Assembly: GCF_000982955.1 (NCBI RefSeq)
Contig: NZ_KQ058850.1
Location: 1-64,000 of the forward strand
DNA from: Micromonospora sp. HK10
Lineage (GTDB): Bacteria; Actinomycetota; Actinomycetes; Mycobacteriales; Micromonosporaceae
Direction of reading: 5' to 3'
Length of the DNA stretch: 64,000 nucleotides
The translations under genes were made by a program, and so were the position numbers. Shown here piece by piece: positions 43,299 through 51,696 of the stretch. The first letter of the stretch is position 1, and every line of letters begins with the position of its first letter. The notes beneath the pieces were generated by a model, which ran no database searches, was not told the DNA's origin, and worked only from the letters and a program-made list of their open reading frames with translations.

Positions 43299-44456
43299 GT
43301 GACCGCCCTCCTGCTGACCCGGCGGCTGCGGCCGGCGGAACTGGCCACCGCGGACGCCCTGCTCTCCGCGGCGGTCGGCGGGCTGCTCGGCCCGTACGCG
43401 GCACTGGAATCGCCGCTGCACGGTGGGGTCCGCGAGCCGCTCTGGGTGTCGGTGCTCGTCGGGATGGCACTCGGGCTGCCGCTGGCCGTCCGGCGACGGT
43501 GGCCGGTCACCGTCGCGCTCGTGATCAGCTCCGTCGCCGCCGTTGCCCTGGTCACCGGCGTGATTCCCAACTATGCCGCTGCCGCTCCCGGGCTCGCCAT
43601 CGGCCTGTCCGTCTACCCGGTGGCCGTCTCGGCGACCACGCGCCGGGCGGTGCTCGGCGGCGCCGGTTGTCTCGCGCTGGTGAGCGTCGCCCTGGTGCTG
43701 ACCGCGAGCGACCTCTGGTCGCGGACCGGCGCGGTCGGCTATGCCGCCGTCATGGTCGTGCCCGCCTGGATGATCGGCTGGCTGGTCCGCGAGCGACGCG
43801 CCCTCGCCGCCCGGCAGGGCGAGCACCTGGTCCGCCAGGCCGCCGCCGAGGAGCGGTTACGGGTGGCGCGGGAACTGCACGACGTGGTCGCGCACACGCT
43901 CAGCCTCATCGTGGTGAAGGCGGCCGTCGCCAACCACGTCGCCGAGACCGACCCGCGCGAGGCGGGGGCCGCCCTGCGGGTGATCGAGGCGACCGGGCGC
44001 ACCGCGCTGACCGACATCCGCCGGGTGCTCGGCGCGCTGCGCGAGGGCACCCCGTACGCCCCGACGCCGGGGCTGGACGAGTTGCCCGCGCTCGCCGAGC
44101 AGGCGGCGATCGGCGGTGTCGACGTACGGCTCGACGTACGGCGGGAGGAACCGGCCGCGACGGTGCCGGAGTCGGTGGGCCTGTCGGTCTACCGGATCGT
44201 GCAGGAAGCGGTGACCAACGTGGTCAAACACGCGGCGCCAGCCGCCTGCCGGGCGACGGTGACGGTCACGCCGTGCGAGGTCCGGATCGAGGTGACCGAC
44301 GACGGCCGCCGGCCGGTCCTGGCCGTCGGGGAGGGACACGGGCTGATCGGCATGCGGGAACGGGTGACCCTGCACGGGGGCGAGTTCAACGCCGGACCGC
44401 GCTCCGGCGGCGGCTTCGCGGTGACCGCCAGCCTGCCCTACCGGGCGGCCACGTGA
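43299..44456 (+). CDS. two-component histidine kinase (NarL-type partner)
   Basis: A 385-aa membrane sensor kinase. Six helices span about 20-150, then a dimerisation domain with the phospho-acceptor His194 in ARELHDVVAHTLS (HisKA_3) and a HATPase_c domain (VTNVVKHA N-box, EVTDDGR and GHGLIGMRERV G-boxes). It senses an unknown membrane or envelope signal and signals to the response regulator encoded next. GTGA overlap with that gene. It is divergent from the FtsX exporter, which suggests the pair controls it. Confidence 0.87.
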   Translation: MTALLLTRRLRPAELATADALLSAAVGGLLGPYAALESPLHGGVREPLWVSVLVGMALGLPLAVRRRWPVTVALVISSVAAVALVTGVIPNYAAAAPGLAIGLSVYPVAVSATTRRAVLGGAGCLALVSVALVLTASDLWSRTGAVGYAAVMVVPAWMIGWLVRERRALAARQGEHLVRQAAAEERLRVARELHDVVAHTLSLIVVKAAVANHVAETDPREAGAALRVIEATGRTALTDIRRVLGALREGTPYAPTPGLDELPALAEQAAIGGVDVRLDVRREEPAATVPESVGLSVYRIVQEAVTNVVKHAAPAACRATVTVTPCEVRIEVTDDGRRPVLAVGEGHGLIGMRERVTLHGGEFNAGPRSGGGFAVTASLPYRAAT

Positions 44457-45118
44457 CCCGGGTGCTGATCGTCGACGACCAGGCGCTGCTGCGCGGCAGC
44501 TTTCGGCTGCTGGTCGATTCGACCCCGGATTTCACCACGGTCGGCGAGGCGGGCACCGGCGCGGAAGCCGTGGCGCTGACGGCCGAGCACCGGCCGGATG
44601 TGGTGCTGATGGACGTGCGGATGCCGGAGATGGACGGCATCGAGGCGACCCGACGGATCTGCGCCGACCCGGCGACAGCCGGCACCCGGGTCATCATCCT
44701 GACCACGTTCGACCTGGACGAGTACGTCTACGGGGCACTGCGCGCCGGAGCGAGCGGGTTCCTGCTCAAGGACACCCCGCCGGCGGAACTGCTGGCCGGC
44801 ATCCGGGTGGTGGCCGCCGGTGAAGGGCTGCTCGCACCGTCGGTGACCCGCCGCCTGATCGACGAGTTCGCGCGCCGGCCGGAGCCGGCCCGGCCGCTGC
44901 CGCGACGGTTGGACGGGGTGACCGAGCGGGAACGGGAAGTGCTCACGCTGATCGGCCGTGGCCTGTCGAACGCGGAGCTGGCCGAGCACCTCCGGCTCAG
45001 CCTGCCCACCGTAAAGACGCACGTCGGGCGGTTGTTGACCAAGCTGGCGGTACGCGATCGGGCCCAACTGGTCATCGTCGCCTACGAAACGGGCCTGGTC
45101 GGGCGCGGCCCGCGCTGA
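44453..45118 (+). CDS. LuxR-type response regulator (NarL/FixJ family)
   Basis: A 221-aa regulator. Receiver domain with Asp8/Asp9 and phospho-acceptor Asp54 (VVLMDVRMPEMDG), TTFD and LLKD switch positions; C-terminal LuxR HTH (LTLIGRGLSNAELAEHLRLS, then TVKTHVGRLL). It binds DNA as a dimer when phosphorylated by the kinase just upstream. GTG 44453 overlaps the kinase stop (GTGA). A GC-rich palindrome follows the stop as a likely terminator. Confidence 0.9.
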   Translation: MTRVLIVDDQALLRGSFRLLVDSTPDFTTVGEAGTGAEAVALTAEHRPDVVLMDVRMPEMDGIEATRRICADPATAGTRVIILTTFDLDEYVYGALRAGASGFLLKDTPPAELLAGIRVVAAGEGLLAPSVTRRLIDEFARRPEPARPLPRRLDGVTEREREVLTLIGRGLSNAELAEHLRLSLPTVKTHVGRLLTKLAVRDRAQLVIVAYETGLVGRGPR

Positions 45119-45121
45119 ACC

Positions 45122-45139
45122 GCGGCCGGCGCCGGCCGC
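45122..45139 (+). terminator. GC-rich palindrome after the two-component operon
   Basis: GCGGCCGGC and GCCGGCCGC form an 18-bp perfect palindrome starting 4 nt after the response regulator stop. As RNA it would fold with a small loop. No U tract follows. Confidence 0.35.
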
Positions 45140-45202
45140 ACCCGGTCACCGACGAGCAGTGGGACGGGCCCGGACGACACCACCAGGGAGCCGCGCGACG
45201 GA

Positions 45203-45790
45203 TCACCCAGCCGGCAGGCATCCGGCGCTGTCCGGCCGTCCGGCGGAAACCAGCGGCCGGGCGGCGCCGCGCCGGTCCGCCCGTCCGGGCCCACGCGGTC
45301 CGTCGATCCGGTCGGCGAGCTGGCGTAGCGGCAGCTCCGGATGGGTGGCGGCGTGCGCGGCCACCATCGCCAAGGCCTGCGGCAGGCCGGCGCAGCCGGT
45401 GATGAGGTCGCCGGTGGCCGCCGGGTCGGCCGCCAACCGCCCGGTGCCGAGCCGCTGGCGGAGCAGTTCGTACGCCTCCTCGGCGGTGAGCGGGGTCAGC
45501 GGCACCGGGTACGCCCCCTGCCGGGCGACCAGCGGCAGCAGATGGTCGCGGCTGGTCACCACGATCAGGCAGCCGACGGCGCCGGGCAGCAGCGGCTGCG
45601 CCTGCCCGGCGTCGCGGGCGTTGTCCAGCAGCACCAGCATGCGCCGGCCGTACAGCAGGGTCCGGTAGAGGTTGACCTGCCCGGCCAGGTCAGCGGGGAC
45701 ACGGTGGGCCGGCACCCCCAACGCGGCCAGGAAGGTGCGGACCACCTGGGCCGTCGCCGGGGCCTGGCCCGCCGGGTCGGTGCATGCTGA
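45203..45790 (-). pseudogene. NB-ARC domain relic of an AfsR-like regulator
   Basis: The frame encodes the middle of a STAND ATPase: TDPAGQAPATAQVVRTFLAA, ALGVPAHRVP, LLYGRRMLVLLDNARDAGQ (Walker B) and LIVVTSRDHLLPLV, then GLPQALAMVAAHAA. It matches the SARP/AfsR group closely (compare residues about 350-520 of the 11364-14648 gene). There is no Walker A: a stop lies before it at about 45790. The right part of the domain and TPRs are absent. It is thus a remnant, overlapped on the other strand by the HExxH gene. Presumed dead. Confidence 0.55.
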
Positions 45791-45859
45791 TCAAGATCTC
45801 CACCACGCCCGGGGCGCAGCCGCTGGTGCAGGTCGGGGCGGGCGAGGCACCCGGCGAGG

Positions 45860-46348
45860 GTGCGGGGGTCGGCACCGGCCGCCAAGCAGCGGGCGGCCAA
45901 CACGGTCATCAACGGGTACGTGAACACCGCGCGGCCGGTCGTCCGGTTCTGGAACCACCAGGTGGTCGGCACCCTGGCCCAGGCCCAGCCGGGCTGGCTA
46001 CGCAACGCCCAGGCCCAGGCAACCGGCCTGTTCGTCGCGGGTATCGCCGAGATCAACGGCGGTAACTGCACGATGCAGGACGGGCTGCGGGTCTGCCGGG
46101 GCGGCGGAGGTGCGCTGTCCCAGCGTGGCGGCACCACCTACGGCAACACCTTCCTAACCGACGATCCGGGACCGTTCTCGGCCAAGACCATCGCCCACGA
46201 GAAGGAGCACGTGGCCCAGTGGAAGAAGTACGGTAACGTTTTCGGCTACATGTACACCGTGGAGAACATCTGGGTGGGCAATGACCCGTGCCAGAACCGG
46301 TACGAGGTCGCGGCTGACGCCAAGGGAAAGTCATACGGCCAATGCTGA
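45860..46348 (+). CDS. HExxH-motif protein, possibly truncated
   Basis: About 162 aa. The centre has YGNTFLTDDPGPFSAKTIAH, EKEHVAQWKKYG and a C-terminal YEVAADAKGKSYGQC. HEKEH is a perfect HExxH zinc-peptidase motif with a hydrophobic helix around it, and a downstream Glu (YEVAAD) could be the third ligand. It resembles the C-terminal ends of some polymorphic-toxin or RHS-like proteins that carry such a site; that link is inference. The 5' end is unclear: GTG 45860 overlaps a pseudogene on the other strand, and there is no signal peptide. A lipoprotein-like gene overlaps its stop (ATGCTGA). Confidence 0.45.
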   Translation: MRGSAPAAKQRAANTVINGYVNTARPVVRFWNHQVVGTLAQAQPGWLRNAQAQATGLFVAGIAEINGGNCTMQDGLRVCRGGGGALSQRGGTTYGNTFLTDDPGPFSAKTIAHEKEHVAQWKKYGNVFGYMYTVENIWVGNDPCQNRYEVAADAKGKSYGQC

Positions 46349-46877
46349 ATCGCGGACGGCGCCGGCTCTGGCTGCTGGCGGGGCTGCTGCTCTGCCTCAG
46401 CAGGTCGGCGCGGCCTGCCAGCACCCGCCCCGCCCGGACTACCAGATCGGCTTCGTGCGTCTCGGTGACCGGCTGGCCGTCTACACCCCGATCTGTCCCG
46501 GCGACACGGTGCAGGCCATCCAGGTGCACGCGGTTCCCCCGCCGGAAAAGAGTGGCAACTCGGTGCTGCTCTGGGAGGCGGCGGACCCGGTCGGAGCGGG
46601 TCCGGCCGGGGCGGACACCCGTGACGGGCTGATCGTCCTCGGGGCCGGCTTCGGCACCGTCCGGCGGGCCCCGCCCGCACAGTTCGGCCGCACGCTCTCG
46701 GTCGCGGTGGACACGGCGGACGGGCGGTCGTACTCCGACGCGGTCGCCCTGCCCGAGCAGGTGGCGCAGTTCCCGGCCGACACGCCGCCGACGGCGCTCT
46801 CCTTCGACACCGACGACGGGCTGCTCAGCTACGACACGCTGCGCGCCCACTTCGATCGGGAGATCACCTGCCGCTGA
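46342..46877 (+). pseudogene. lipoprotein gene with single-base frame break
   Basis: ATG 46342 overlaps the stop of the HExxH gene and opens NRGRRRLWLLAGLLLCL, the basic and hydrophobic part of a signal peptide. Around 46390 the frame must shift by one base to enter the frame with VGAACQHPPRPDYQIGF, where AAC would be the lipidated Cys, and the rest of the domain (RLAVYTPICPGDTVQAIQV to HFDREITCR, stop 46877). Together they would be a lipoprotein of about 178 aa, co-translated with its neighbour. As it reads now, the signal and the domain are in different frames. An assembly indel is possible. Function unknown. Confidence 0.5.
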
Positions 46878-47018
46878 TCCCCGGACGGCACCGCCGAGGA
46901 GGCCGAGGGGCCGGGGGTCTCGCGCGGGCCGCACCGGCCGCTCCCGTGCTTTGCGGCACATCGCTGGCAGGTGGTTCGGGCGGCTCGGGCCCGTCGCCGG
47001 CTATCTTGCCGGCGATGG

Positions 47019-48398
47019 TCACGGCGTTCGCGCAGCCGGTGATGTCCGCCGGGGCGGACGCGATCTGCGGCGCCAGAACAGGAGCGCGCCGCCGAGCACG
47101 ACGACCCCGATGAGCGCGTCCACGAGCATCGGCCGGGGGCCGCGCTGCGGACGACCGGCGTTCCGGACGGTCAGGTCGGGCAGCAGGCCGGTGGCGAGGT
47201 GCAGGTCGAAAAGCTGGCAGCTCTGGGAGCCCAGTTCGCAGCTGCTACCCGTGTCGAACGAGGACAGGGTCCGCCGGGAGCCGGCATCGAGTCGCACCTC
47301 GGCCAGCGAGGCGTGTCCCGCGTCGTTGACGGTGGCGACGACCACGCTGTCCGCCGCGCGCCAGCCGAGCAGTTGCACGACGTCCGGGACCGCCGCCGGT
47401 GGTGTCCGGACCCCGGAAAGGGGCAGGAACTGGACGTCGCCCACCTTCCACAGGAAGACACCGTGACTGGTGTCGCCACCCGTGCTGCCGGTGAACGGCC
47501 CGTCCGCGAGCCAGGGCACGGTGGCCAGGAACGTACCGTCCGGCGACCAGCCGACCTCGGCCGCCAGCTCGCGTCCGCGCGGGATCTGCACCCGGCGAAG
47601 CTCGCGGCCGTCGAGGTCGACGAGGTGGGCCGTCTGACCCACCTGTACGGCGAGCCGTCGGCTGTCCGCCGCGAACGCCGCCGTCCACGCCGGCCTGATC
47701 GCAGGCACCTCGGTGCTCCGCCCGCTCGACAGGTCGAGCAGGCGCAGCGTACCGGTGCGGGCCACCTCGGCCTCGACGACGTTCACGGTGCCGAACTCTC
47801 CGGAGTGGCTGAGGGGGGCAGCGCTGTAGGCGACGTGGCGGCCGTCCGGCGACCAGGCCAGCAGCCGCACGCCGACCGGGTCTCCGAGCGGGATCGACCG
47901 GCGCTTGCCCGTGGCCAGGTCGACCAGGAGCAGGTCGCGGGTCGCGCCGCGATCGTCGCCGAGCAGCACGCGGGTGCCGTCCGGGGCGAGCAACGCCGAG
48001 GGGCGGTCGCGCTCCTCCATGGCGTCGACCCGCCGGTACGTGTCCGCGTCGGCCCCGACGATCAGCGACTGGAACATGTTGAACGTCTCGCCGTTGCCGT
48101 AACCGTAGAGGGCTATCGCGCGGCCGGGCGGGGCTTTCGTGACGGTGCTGGTGAGCATCGAGTACCCGGCGAAGCGGTCCGGCAGGCTCGGCGTGGCCGC
48201 CGGGGCTGCCGGCCGGACCGGGAGCGGAACGCCGGGCGCGACCAGACCGGCCAGGACGAGCACGACGGCGGCGCACGCCGCCGTGGCGGCCATCCGGCGG
48301 CGCCGGACCGAGCGGCGAGCCCGGGTGAGTACGGTGTCCAGGTATCCGGGCGGCAGCGGCGGGGGCTCGTCCGGCAGGGTGGCGAACAGTTCTCTCAT
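47019..48398 (-). CDS. membrane-anchored beta-propeller (TolB/WD40-like) protein
   Basis: A 459-aa protein. A cytoplasmic N-terminus of about 35 residues with RARRSVRRRRMAA is followed by a membrane helix (about 37-57). The outer region of about 350 residues has propeller repeats (AWSPDGRHVAYSA, WSPDGTFLATVPW). A second C-terminal helix (VDALIGVVVLGGALLFW) and a basic tail come last. ATG 48398 overlaps the SigE-family sigma gene by 4 nt (ATGA). Its cytoplasmic start may bind the sigma factor as an anti-sigma-like sensor, a known arrangement in this group, although no ZAS zinc motif is present. Confidence 0.75.
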   Translation of the reverse strand: MRELFATLPDEPPPLPPGYLDTVLTRARRSVRRRRMAATAACAAVVLVLAGLVAPGVPLPVRPAAPAATPSLPDRFAGYSMLTSTVTKAPPGRAIALYGYGNGETFNMFQSLIVGADADTYRRVDAMEERDRPSALLAPDGTRVLLGDDRGATRDLLLVDLATGKRRSIPLGDPVGVRLLAWSPDGRHVAYSAAPLSHSGEFGTVNVVEAEVARTGTLRLLDLSSGRSTEVPAIRPAWTAAFAADSRRLAVQVGQTAHLVDLDGRELRRVQIPRGRELAAEVGWSPDGTFLATVPWLADGPFTGSTGGDTSHGVFLWKVGDVQFLPLSGVRTPPAAVPDVVQLLGWRAADSVVVATVNDAGHASLAEVRLDAGSRRTLSSFDTGSSCELGSQSCQLFDLHLATGLLPDLTVRNAGRPQRGPRPMLVDALIGVVVLGGALLFWRRRSRPPRRTSPAARTP

Positions 48399-48901
48399 GG
48401 CGTGTCCACCCCTCCGGGCACGTAGTTGGGCAGCAGGCGGCGCAGCGCCGCGATGGCGTACGAGGTCTGGCTCTTCACGGTGCCGGTCGAGCACCCCAGT
48501 GCCGCGGCGGTCTGCGCGACGTCGAGGTCCTCCCAGTAGCGCAGGACCAGCACCGCGCGCTGCCCGCGAGACAGTTTCGTGAGCGCGTCCAGCAGGTCGA
48601 CGCGGTGGTCGGCGCCGGCCAGCGGCGTCACGGGGGGCCCGGTCACGTCGGCCACGGGTCGGACCCGGCGGGTCCAGGACCGCTCGCGCTCGGCCAGGTA
48701 GGCGTGGATCAGCACCGCCCGCACGTAGGCGTCGACCGACTCCGCTGCCGACGCCTTGCGCCAATGCCGGTAGAGCGCGACGAGGCACTCCTGCACCAGG
48801 TCGTCCGCGGCCGACCACTGCCCGCACAGCCGGTACGCCAGCCGTCGCAGCCAGGGCATGCGCGCCTGCACGTACTCGACGTACTCCCGTTCACTCCGCA
48901 A
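48395..48901 (-). CDS. SigE family RNA polymerase sigma factor (ECF type)
   Basis: A 168-aa sigma-70 family factor. Region 2 is REYVEYVQARMPWLRRLAYR with QWSAADDLVQECLVALYRHW; region 4 is LSRGQRAVLVLRYWEDLDVA and ALGCSTGTVKSQTSYAIAAL. This is the actinobacterial SigE-type ECF group, which is usually controlled by a co-transcribed membrane protein, here the propeller gene at 47019. GTG or ATG start at 48901. Recognised promoter unknown. Confidence 0.88.
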   Translation of the reverse strand: MRSEREYVEYVQARMPWLRRLAYRLCGQWSAADDLVQECLVALYRHWRKASAAESVDAYVRAVLIHAYLAERERSWTRRVRPVADVTGPPVTPLAGADHRVDLLDALTKLSRGQRAVLVLRYWEDLDVAQTAAALGCSTGTVKSQTSYAIAALRRLLPNYVPGGVDTP

Positions 48902-49202
48902 GCCAGCCTCCCACCAACACTAGGAGTGGGTCGGTGCCCGTTCCGGTTGTGGGGGTCGTGCTCGAAGTTGAGCGGTGGTCGAGGCCCGCAGGTCGTGTAC
49001 TGCGCCGGGTGGGCCGACGGCGGGCGTGGCGGGGGTCGTCCCGGCTCAGTCGAGGGCCAGCATCCACTGCACGGCGTCGCGCGCGGCCGCGATGCCGGGC
49101 TCGCGAGACTGCGCGGTGAAGACGAGCACCCGATCAGCGCGCACTGTAGTCACCGCGGTGCACCGACGGTTTCCGGGGCGTCCGGCACGTCGGGCCGGCG
49201 AG
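48902..49202. other. 300-bp gap with one gene stub
   Basis: The region probably holds the sigma-factor promoter, which I could not place. On the minus strand a stub of about 28 codons (RVLVFTAQSREPGIAAARDA, then VQWMLALD, stop at 49046) has coding character but no beginning. It may be the tail of a deleted gene. No other feature was seen. Confidence 0.35.
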
Positions 49203-49859
49203 CTACGCCCCCGCGGTGACCAGGTCAACCTGACATTCGTGTGGCCGGACGAACGGGGTCAGGCGCGCGTCGATCGCCGTCCGGCCGCCCTGTTCGACGA
49301 GGCCTTGCAGCAGCCCGAGGTGCATGGCGCAGACGATGCCCGGATGGTTTTCCGCCAGCGGCCGGAACGGGCACGCATGCAGGGTTATCCGCGTGTCTCC
49401 GCCGTCCGCTGTGACGGTGGGCTGGAAGCCGAACTCGGTGAACAGCGCGGTGACCGTACTGGTGATGTCCTGCGGGTCGTCGGGCCGGTCAGCGGGTTTC
49501 GGGCGGAGTCGGTGCGCCCAGGCCCGGCCGGCGCTCCGGGCGGCTTCGCCGCCGTCGGTGCTGTCCAGGTGGTCGACGAGGACGGTCGCGAGAAGCGCGT
49601 ACCCGGTGTCCTGCGTCCCGGCGGTTGTCGGCTCGTACACGGTGCGCGGCCGGCCACGCCGGCCTTGCCGGGCTGGACTTTCCCGCACGAAGCCCGTCCT
49701 GATCAGCACGTCGAGGTGGAACCGGACGGTGTTGGGATGCAGGCCGGTGGCAGCGGCCAGCGCAGCGGCGTCCAGCGGCGCGGCGGCGGACCGCAGCGCC
49801 TGCAGCAACTGTCGTCTGCTGGGGACGGCGAGTGCGCCGAAGGTCACGTCGTCAGGCAC
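49203..49859 (-). CDS. SufR-like helix-turn-helix regulator with three-Cys motif
   Basis: A 218-aa regulator. The N-terminal winged helix has RRQLLQALRSAAAPLDAAAL and GLHPNTVRFHLDVLIRTGFV. The C-terminal domain has Cys163 (HACPF), Cys177 (IVCAMH) and Cys209 (HECQV), the spacing used by SufR-type regulators to hold a [4Fe-4S] cluster, so redox, NO or iron sensing is likely. GTG 49859 is chosen since the frame upstream lies in the AT-rich promoter gap. It is divergent from the universal stress protein gene with only 51 bp between, and is a natural controller of the stress set at 49911-54399. Confidence 0.75.
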   Translation of the reverse strand: MPDDVTFGALAVPSRRQLLQALRSAAAPLDAAALAAATGLHPNTVRFHLDVLIRTGFVRESPARQGRRGRPRTVYEPTTAGTQDTGYALLATVLVDHLDSTDGGEAARSAGRAWAHRLRPKPADRPDDPQDITSTVTALFTEFGFQPTVTADGGDTRITLHACPFRPLAENHPGIVCAMHLGLLQGLVEQGGRTAIDARLTPFVRPHECQVDLVTAGA

Positions 49860-49868
49860 CCCATGAAT

Positions 49869-49883
49869 ATACACAACGAGTAT
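49869..49883. promoter_or_regulatory. ATAC-N7-GTAT dyad in the SufR-like/Usp promoter gap
   Basis: ATAC and GTAT lie around 7 nt at 49869-49883 within an AT-rich island in this GC-rich DNA. TATATT on the minus strand at 49865-49870 could serve as -10 for the regulator. Only 4-bp arms match, so the dyad is tentative. Confidence 0.35.
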
Positions 49884-49910
49884 GGTAAAAAATAACCGCA
49901 GGGAGGCGAC

Positions 49911-50438
49911 ATGATGAGGCAGGATGATCACCGTTGGTCGCGCCGGCGAACGATCGTCGTCGGCGTCGACGGCTCCTCCGGATCGAAGACCGCCTTGCGC
50001 TGGGCGCTCGAGCAGGCCGAGCGGACCGCCGCCGACGTCGAGGCGGTGAACGTCTGGACGCCGGAACCGGCCCACTACGCCTACCTGCCGGTCGCGCTCG
50101 CCGTGGATGACCTCGCCAGCGCCGCCGAGACGGCGTTGCTGGACACGCTGGTCGAGGTGACCCGCCAGTACGGCCGTTCGGTGCCGATCCGCCCCCGCGT
50201 GCTACGAGGGCTTCCCGTCGAGGAGCTGCTCCACGCCGCCAGATCCGCGCAACTGCTGGTCCTCGGCGCACCCACGCACGGCACCCTCGCCGGCCTGCTG
50301 CTGGGCTCGGTCAGCCACCAGTGCGTGCAACGCGCGACCTGCCCGGTCCTGATCGCCCCGGCCGTGCCGCACCGCCCGTCTGCCCAGTCGCTCGGCTGGG
50401 CCGATGTGGACCACCGGGTCATACCACCGAGGAGCTGA
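49911..50438 (+). CDS. universal stress protein (UspA family)
   Basis: A 175-aa single-domain Usp. TIVVGVDGSSGSKTALRWAL at residues about 14-33 and GAPTHGTLAGLLLGSVSHQC, the G-x2-G-x9-G(S/T) ATP-binding motif, at about 117-136. In actinomycetes such proteins bind ATP and accompany dormancy and hypoxia responses. Start ATG 49911 or the adjacent ATG 49914, with GGGAGG upstream. The Acg-like gene follows after 76 nt on the same strand. Confidence 0.88.
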   Translation: MMRQDDHRWSRRRTIVVGVDGSSGSKTALRWALEQAERTAADVEAVNVWTPEPAHYAYLPVALAVDDLASAAETALLDTLVEVTRQYGRSVPIRPRVLRGLPVEELLHAARSAQLLVLGAPTHGTLAGLLLGSVSHQCVQRATCPVLIAPAVPHRPSAQSLGWADVDHRVIPPRS

Positions 50439-50514
50439 ACGCCGTACCGCCTCCAGCCACGGCACCGGCCCGGTCCGGCCGGACACGGCGAGCATCGTTG
50501 CGAAGAAGGCAGCC

Positions 50515-51534
50515 ATGAGACCCACGACGTCGTACACCGAGATGACAATCCCGTCGGACGTGCTCGCCAGCGCCGCGGCCGCCGCCGCGCGCTACGCCCC
50601 ATCGATCCTCAACACCCAGCCGTGGCGATGGCGGGTACGTGCGGACCGGCTGGAATTGTTCGCCGAACCCCGTCGTCACCTGACCGCCACCGACCCCGAC
50701 GGTCGGATGCTGATCCTCAGTTGCGGCATCCTCCTGCACCACGCGTGCGTCGCCCTGGCCGCCCAGGGCTGGACCGCGCGGATCGTCCGCACCCCCAGCA
50801 TGTCCCCGACCGTACCGCTGGCCGTGCTGCACGGCTTCGAAGCGGCCACGGTCACCCCGGCCACGCGCCAGCAGGAACAGGCCATGCGGACGCGACGCAC
50901 CGACCGGCGGCCCGTCAGCGACCAGCCCATCGCATCGCCCATCATCCGTGCCATCACCGCCAGCGCCCCCGGTGCCGTCGGCCTGCAGATCCTGACCGCC
51001 GAGCAGGTCATCGAGCTGGCCGCCGCCGTGTCGAGAGCCGACGCGGTGCAGAGCCAGGACCCGTTCGCCCGCGACGAGTTGAATTGCTGGACGAGCCGGC
51101 CCACGACCGACGGCGTCGGGCTGCCCCCGGAGGTGCTGCCGGACCGGCCGCCACAGACCACCGTTCCGGGCCGCGGGTTCGGCCATCGAGGAACCCTGCC
51201 GACCGGGGCCGGCCACGACCGGGCCGCGACGTATGCGCTGCTCTACGGCGGAGGCGACGATCCGGCCTGGTGGCTGCAGGCTGGCGAGACGCTGTCCGCC
51301 AGCTGGCTCACCGCGACCGCGATGGAGGTGTCGGTGCTGCCGATGAGCGACGTCATCGCGGTCCCCGGCACCCGGGAAGCCCTGCGCCGGATGCTGAAGC
51401 CCTGCGACCGCCCGTACCTGGCGTTGCGGCTGGGGGTCGCCGACCCGGTGCCGGGCCGACCGCCGCGCACCCCTCGACTACCGACCGATCAGGTCGTCGA
51501 GGTGCTCGCGCCCGGCGCCTTCCGAGACCACTGA
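50515..51534 (+). CDS. Acg-like FMN-binding nitroreductase fold protein
   Basis: A 339-aa protein. AAAAARYAPSILNTQPWRWR near the start (RxAPSxxNTQPW is the FMN-phosphate motif) and the C-terminal DRPYLALRLGVADP make this the Acg family (mycobacterial Rv2032 relatives). It is a fused, double nitroreductase-like protein that binds FMN but may store rather than turn it over. Start ATG 50515 with GAAGAAGG upstream. It lies between Usp and AceE on the same strand, and a hairpin terminator follows at 51558. Confidence 0.83.
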   Translation: MRPTTSYTEMTIPSDVLASAAAAAARYAPSILNTQPWRWRVRADRLELFAEPRRHLTATDPDGRMLILSCGILLHHACVALAAQGWTARIVRTPSMSPTVPLAVLHGFEAATVTPATRQQEQAMRTRRTDRRPVSDQPIASPIIRAITASAPGAVGLQILTAEQVIELAAAVSRADAVQSQDPFARDELNCWTSRPTTDGVGLPPEVLPDRPPQTTVPGRGFGHRGTLPTGAGHDRAATYALLYGGGDDPAWWLQAGETLSASWLTATAMEVSVLPMSDVIAVPGTREALRRMLKPCDRPYLALRLGVADPVPGRPPRTPRLPTDQVVEVLAPGAFRDH

Positions 51535-51557
51535 CGACGACGGCCGGCCACCGGGAC

Positions 51558-51588
51558 ACCTCGGCCGAGCGCAACGCGCGGCCGAGGT
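51558..51588 (+). terminator. hairpin terminator after the Acg-like gene
   Basis: ACCTCGGCC (51558-51566) pairs with GGCCGAGGT (51580-51588), and the stem continues inward with one mismatch to a small CAA loop. It starts 24 nt after the stop at 51534, before the aceE ribosome site. No U tract. Confidence 0.65.
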
Positions 51589-51696
51589 CGGGCCGAGCGG
51601 ATCGGTGCGCCGCGATTCGTCGGCACCACCCGGCCCGCCCAGGCGGTAGCTGCCTCCAGGCGAACGCCCGGATGAGCCCTGGAGAAAGGAACGACG

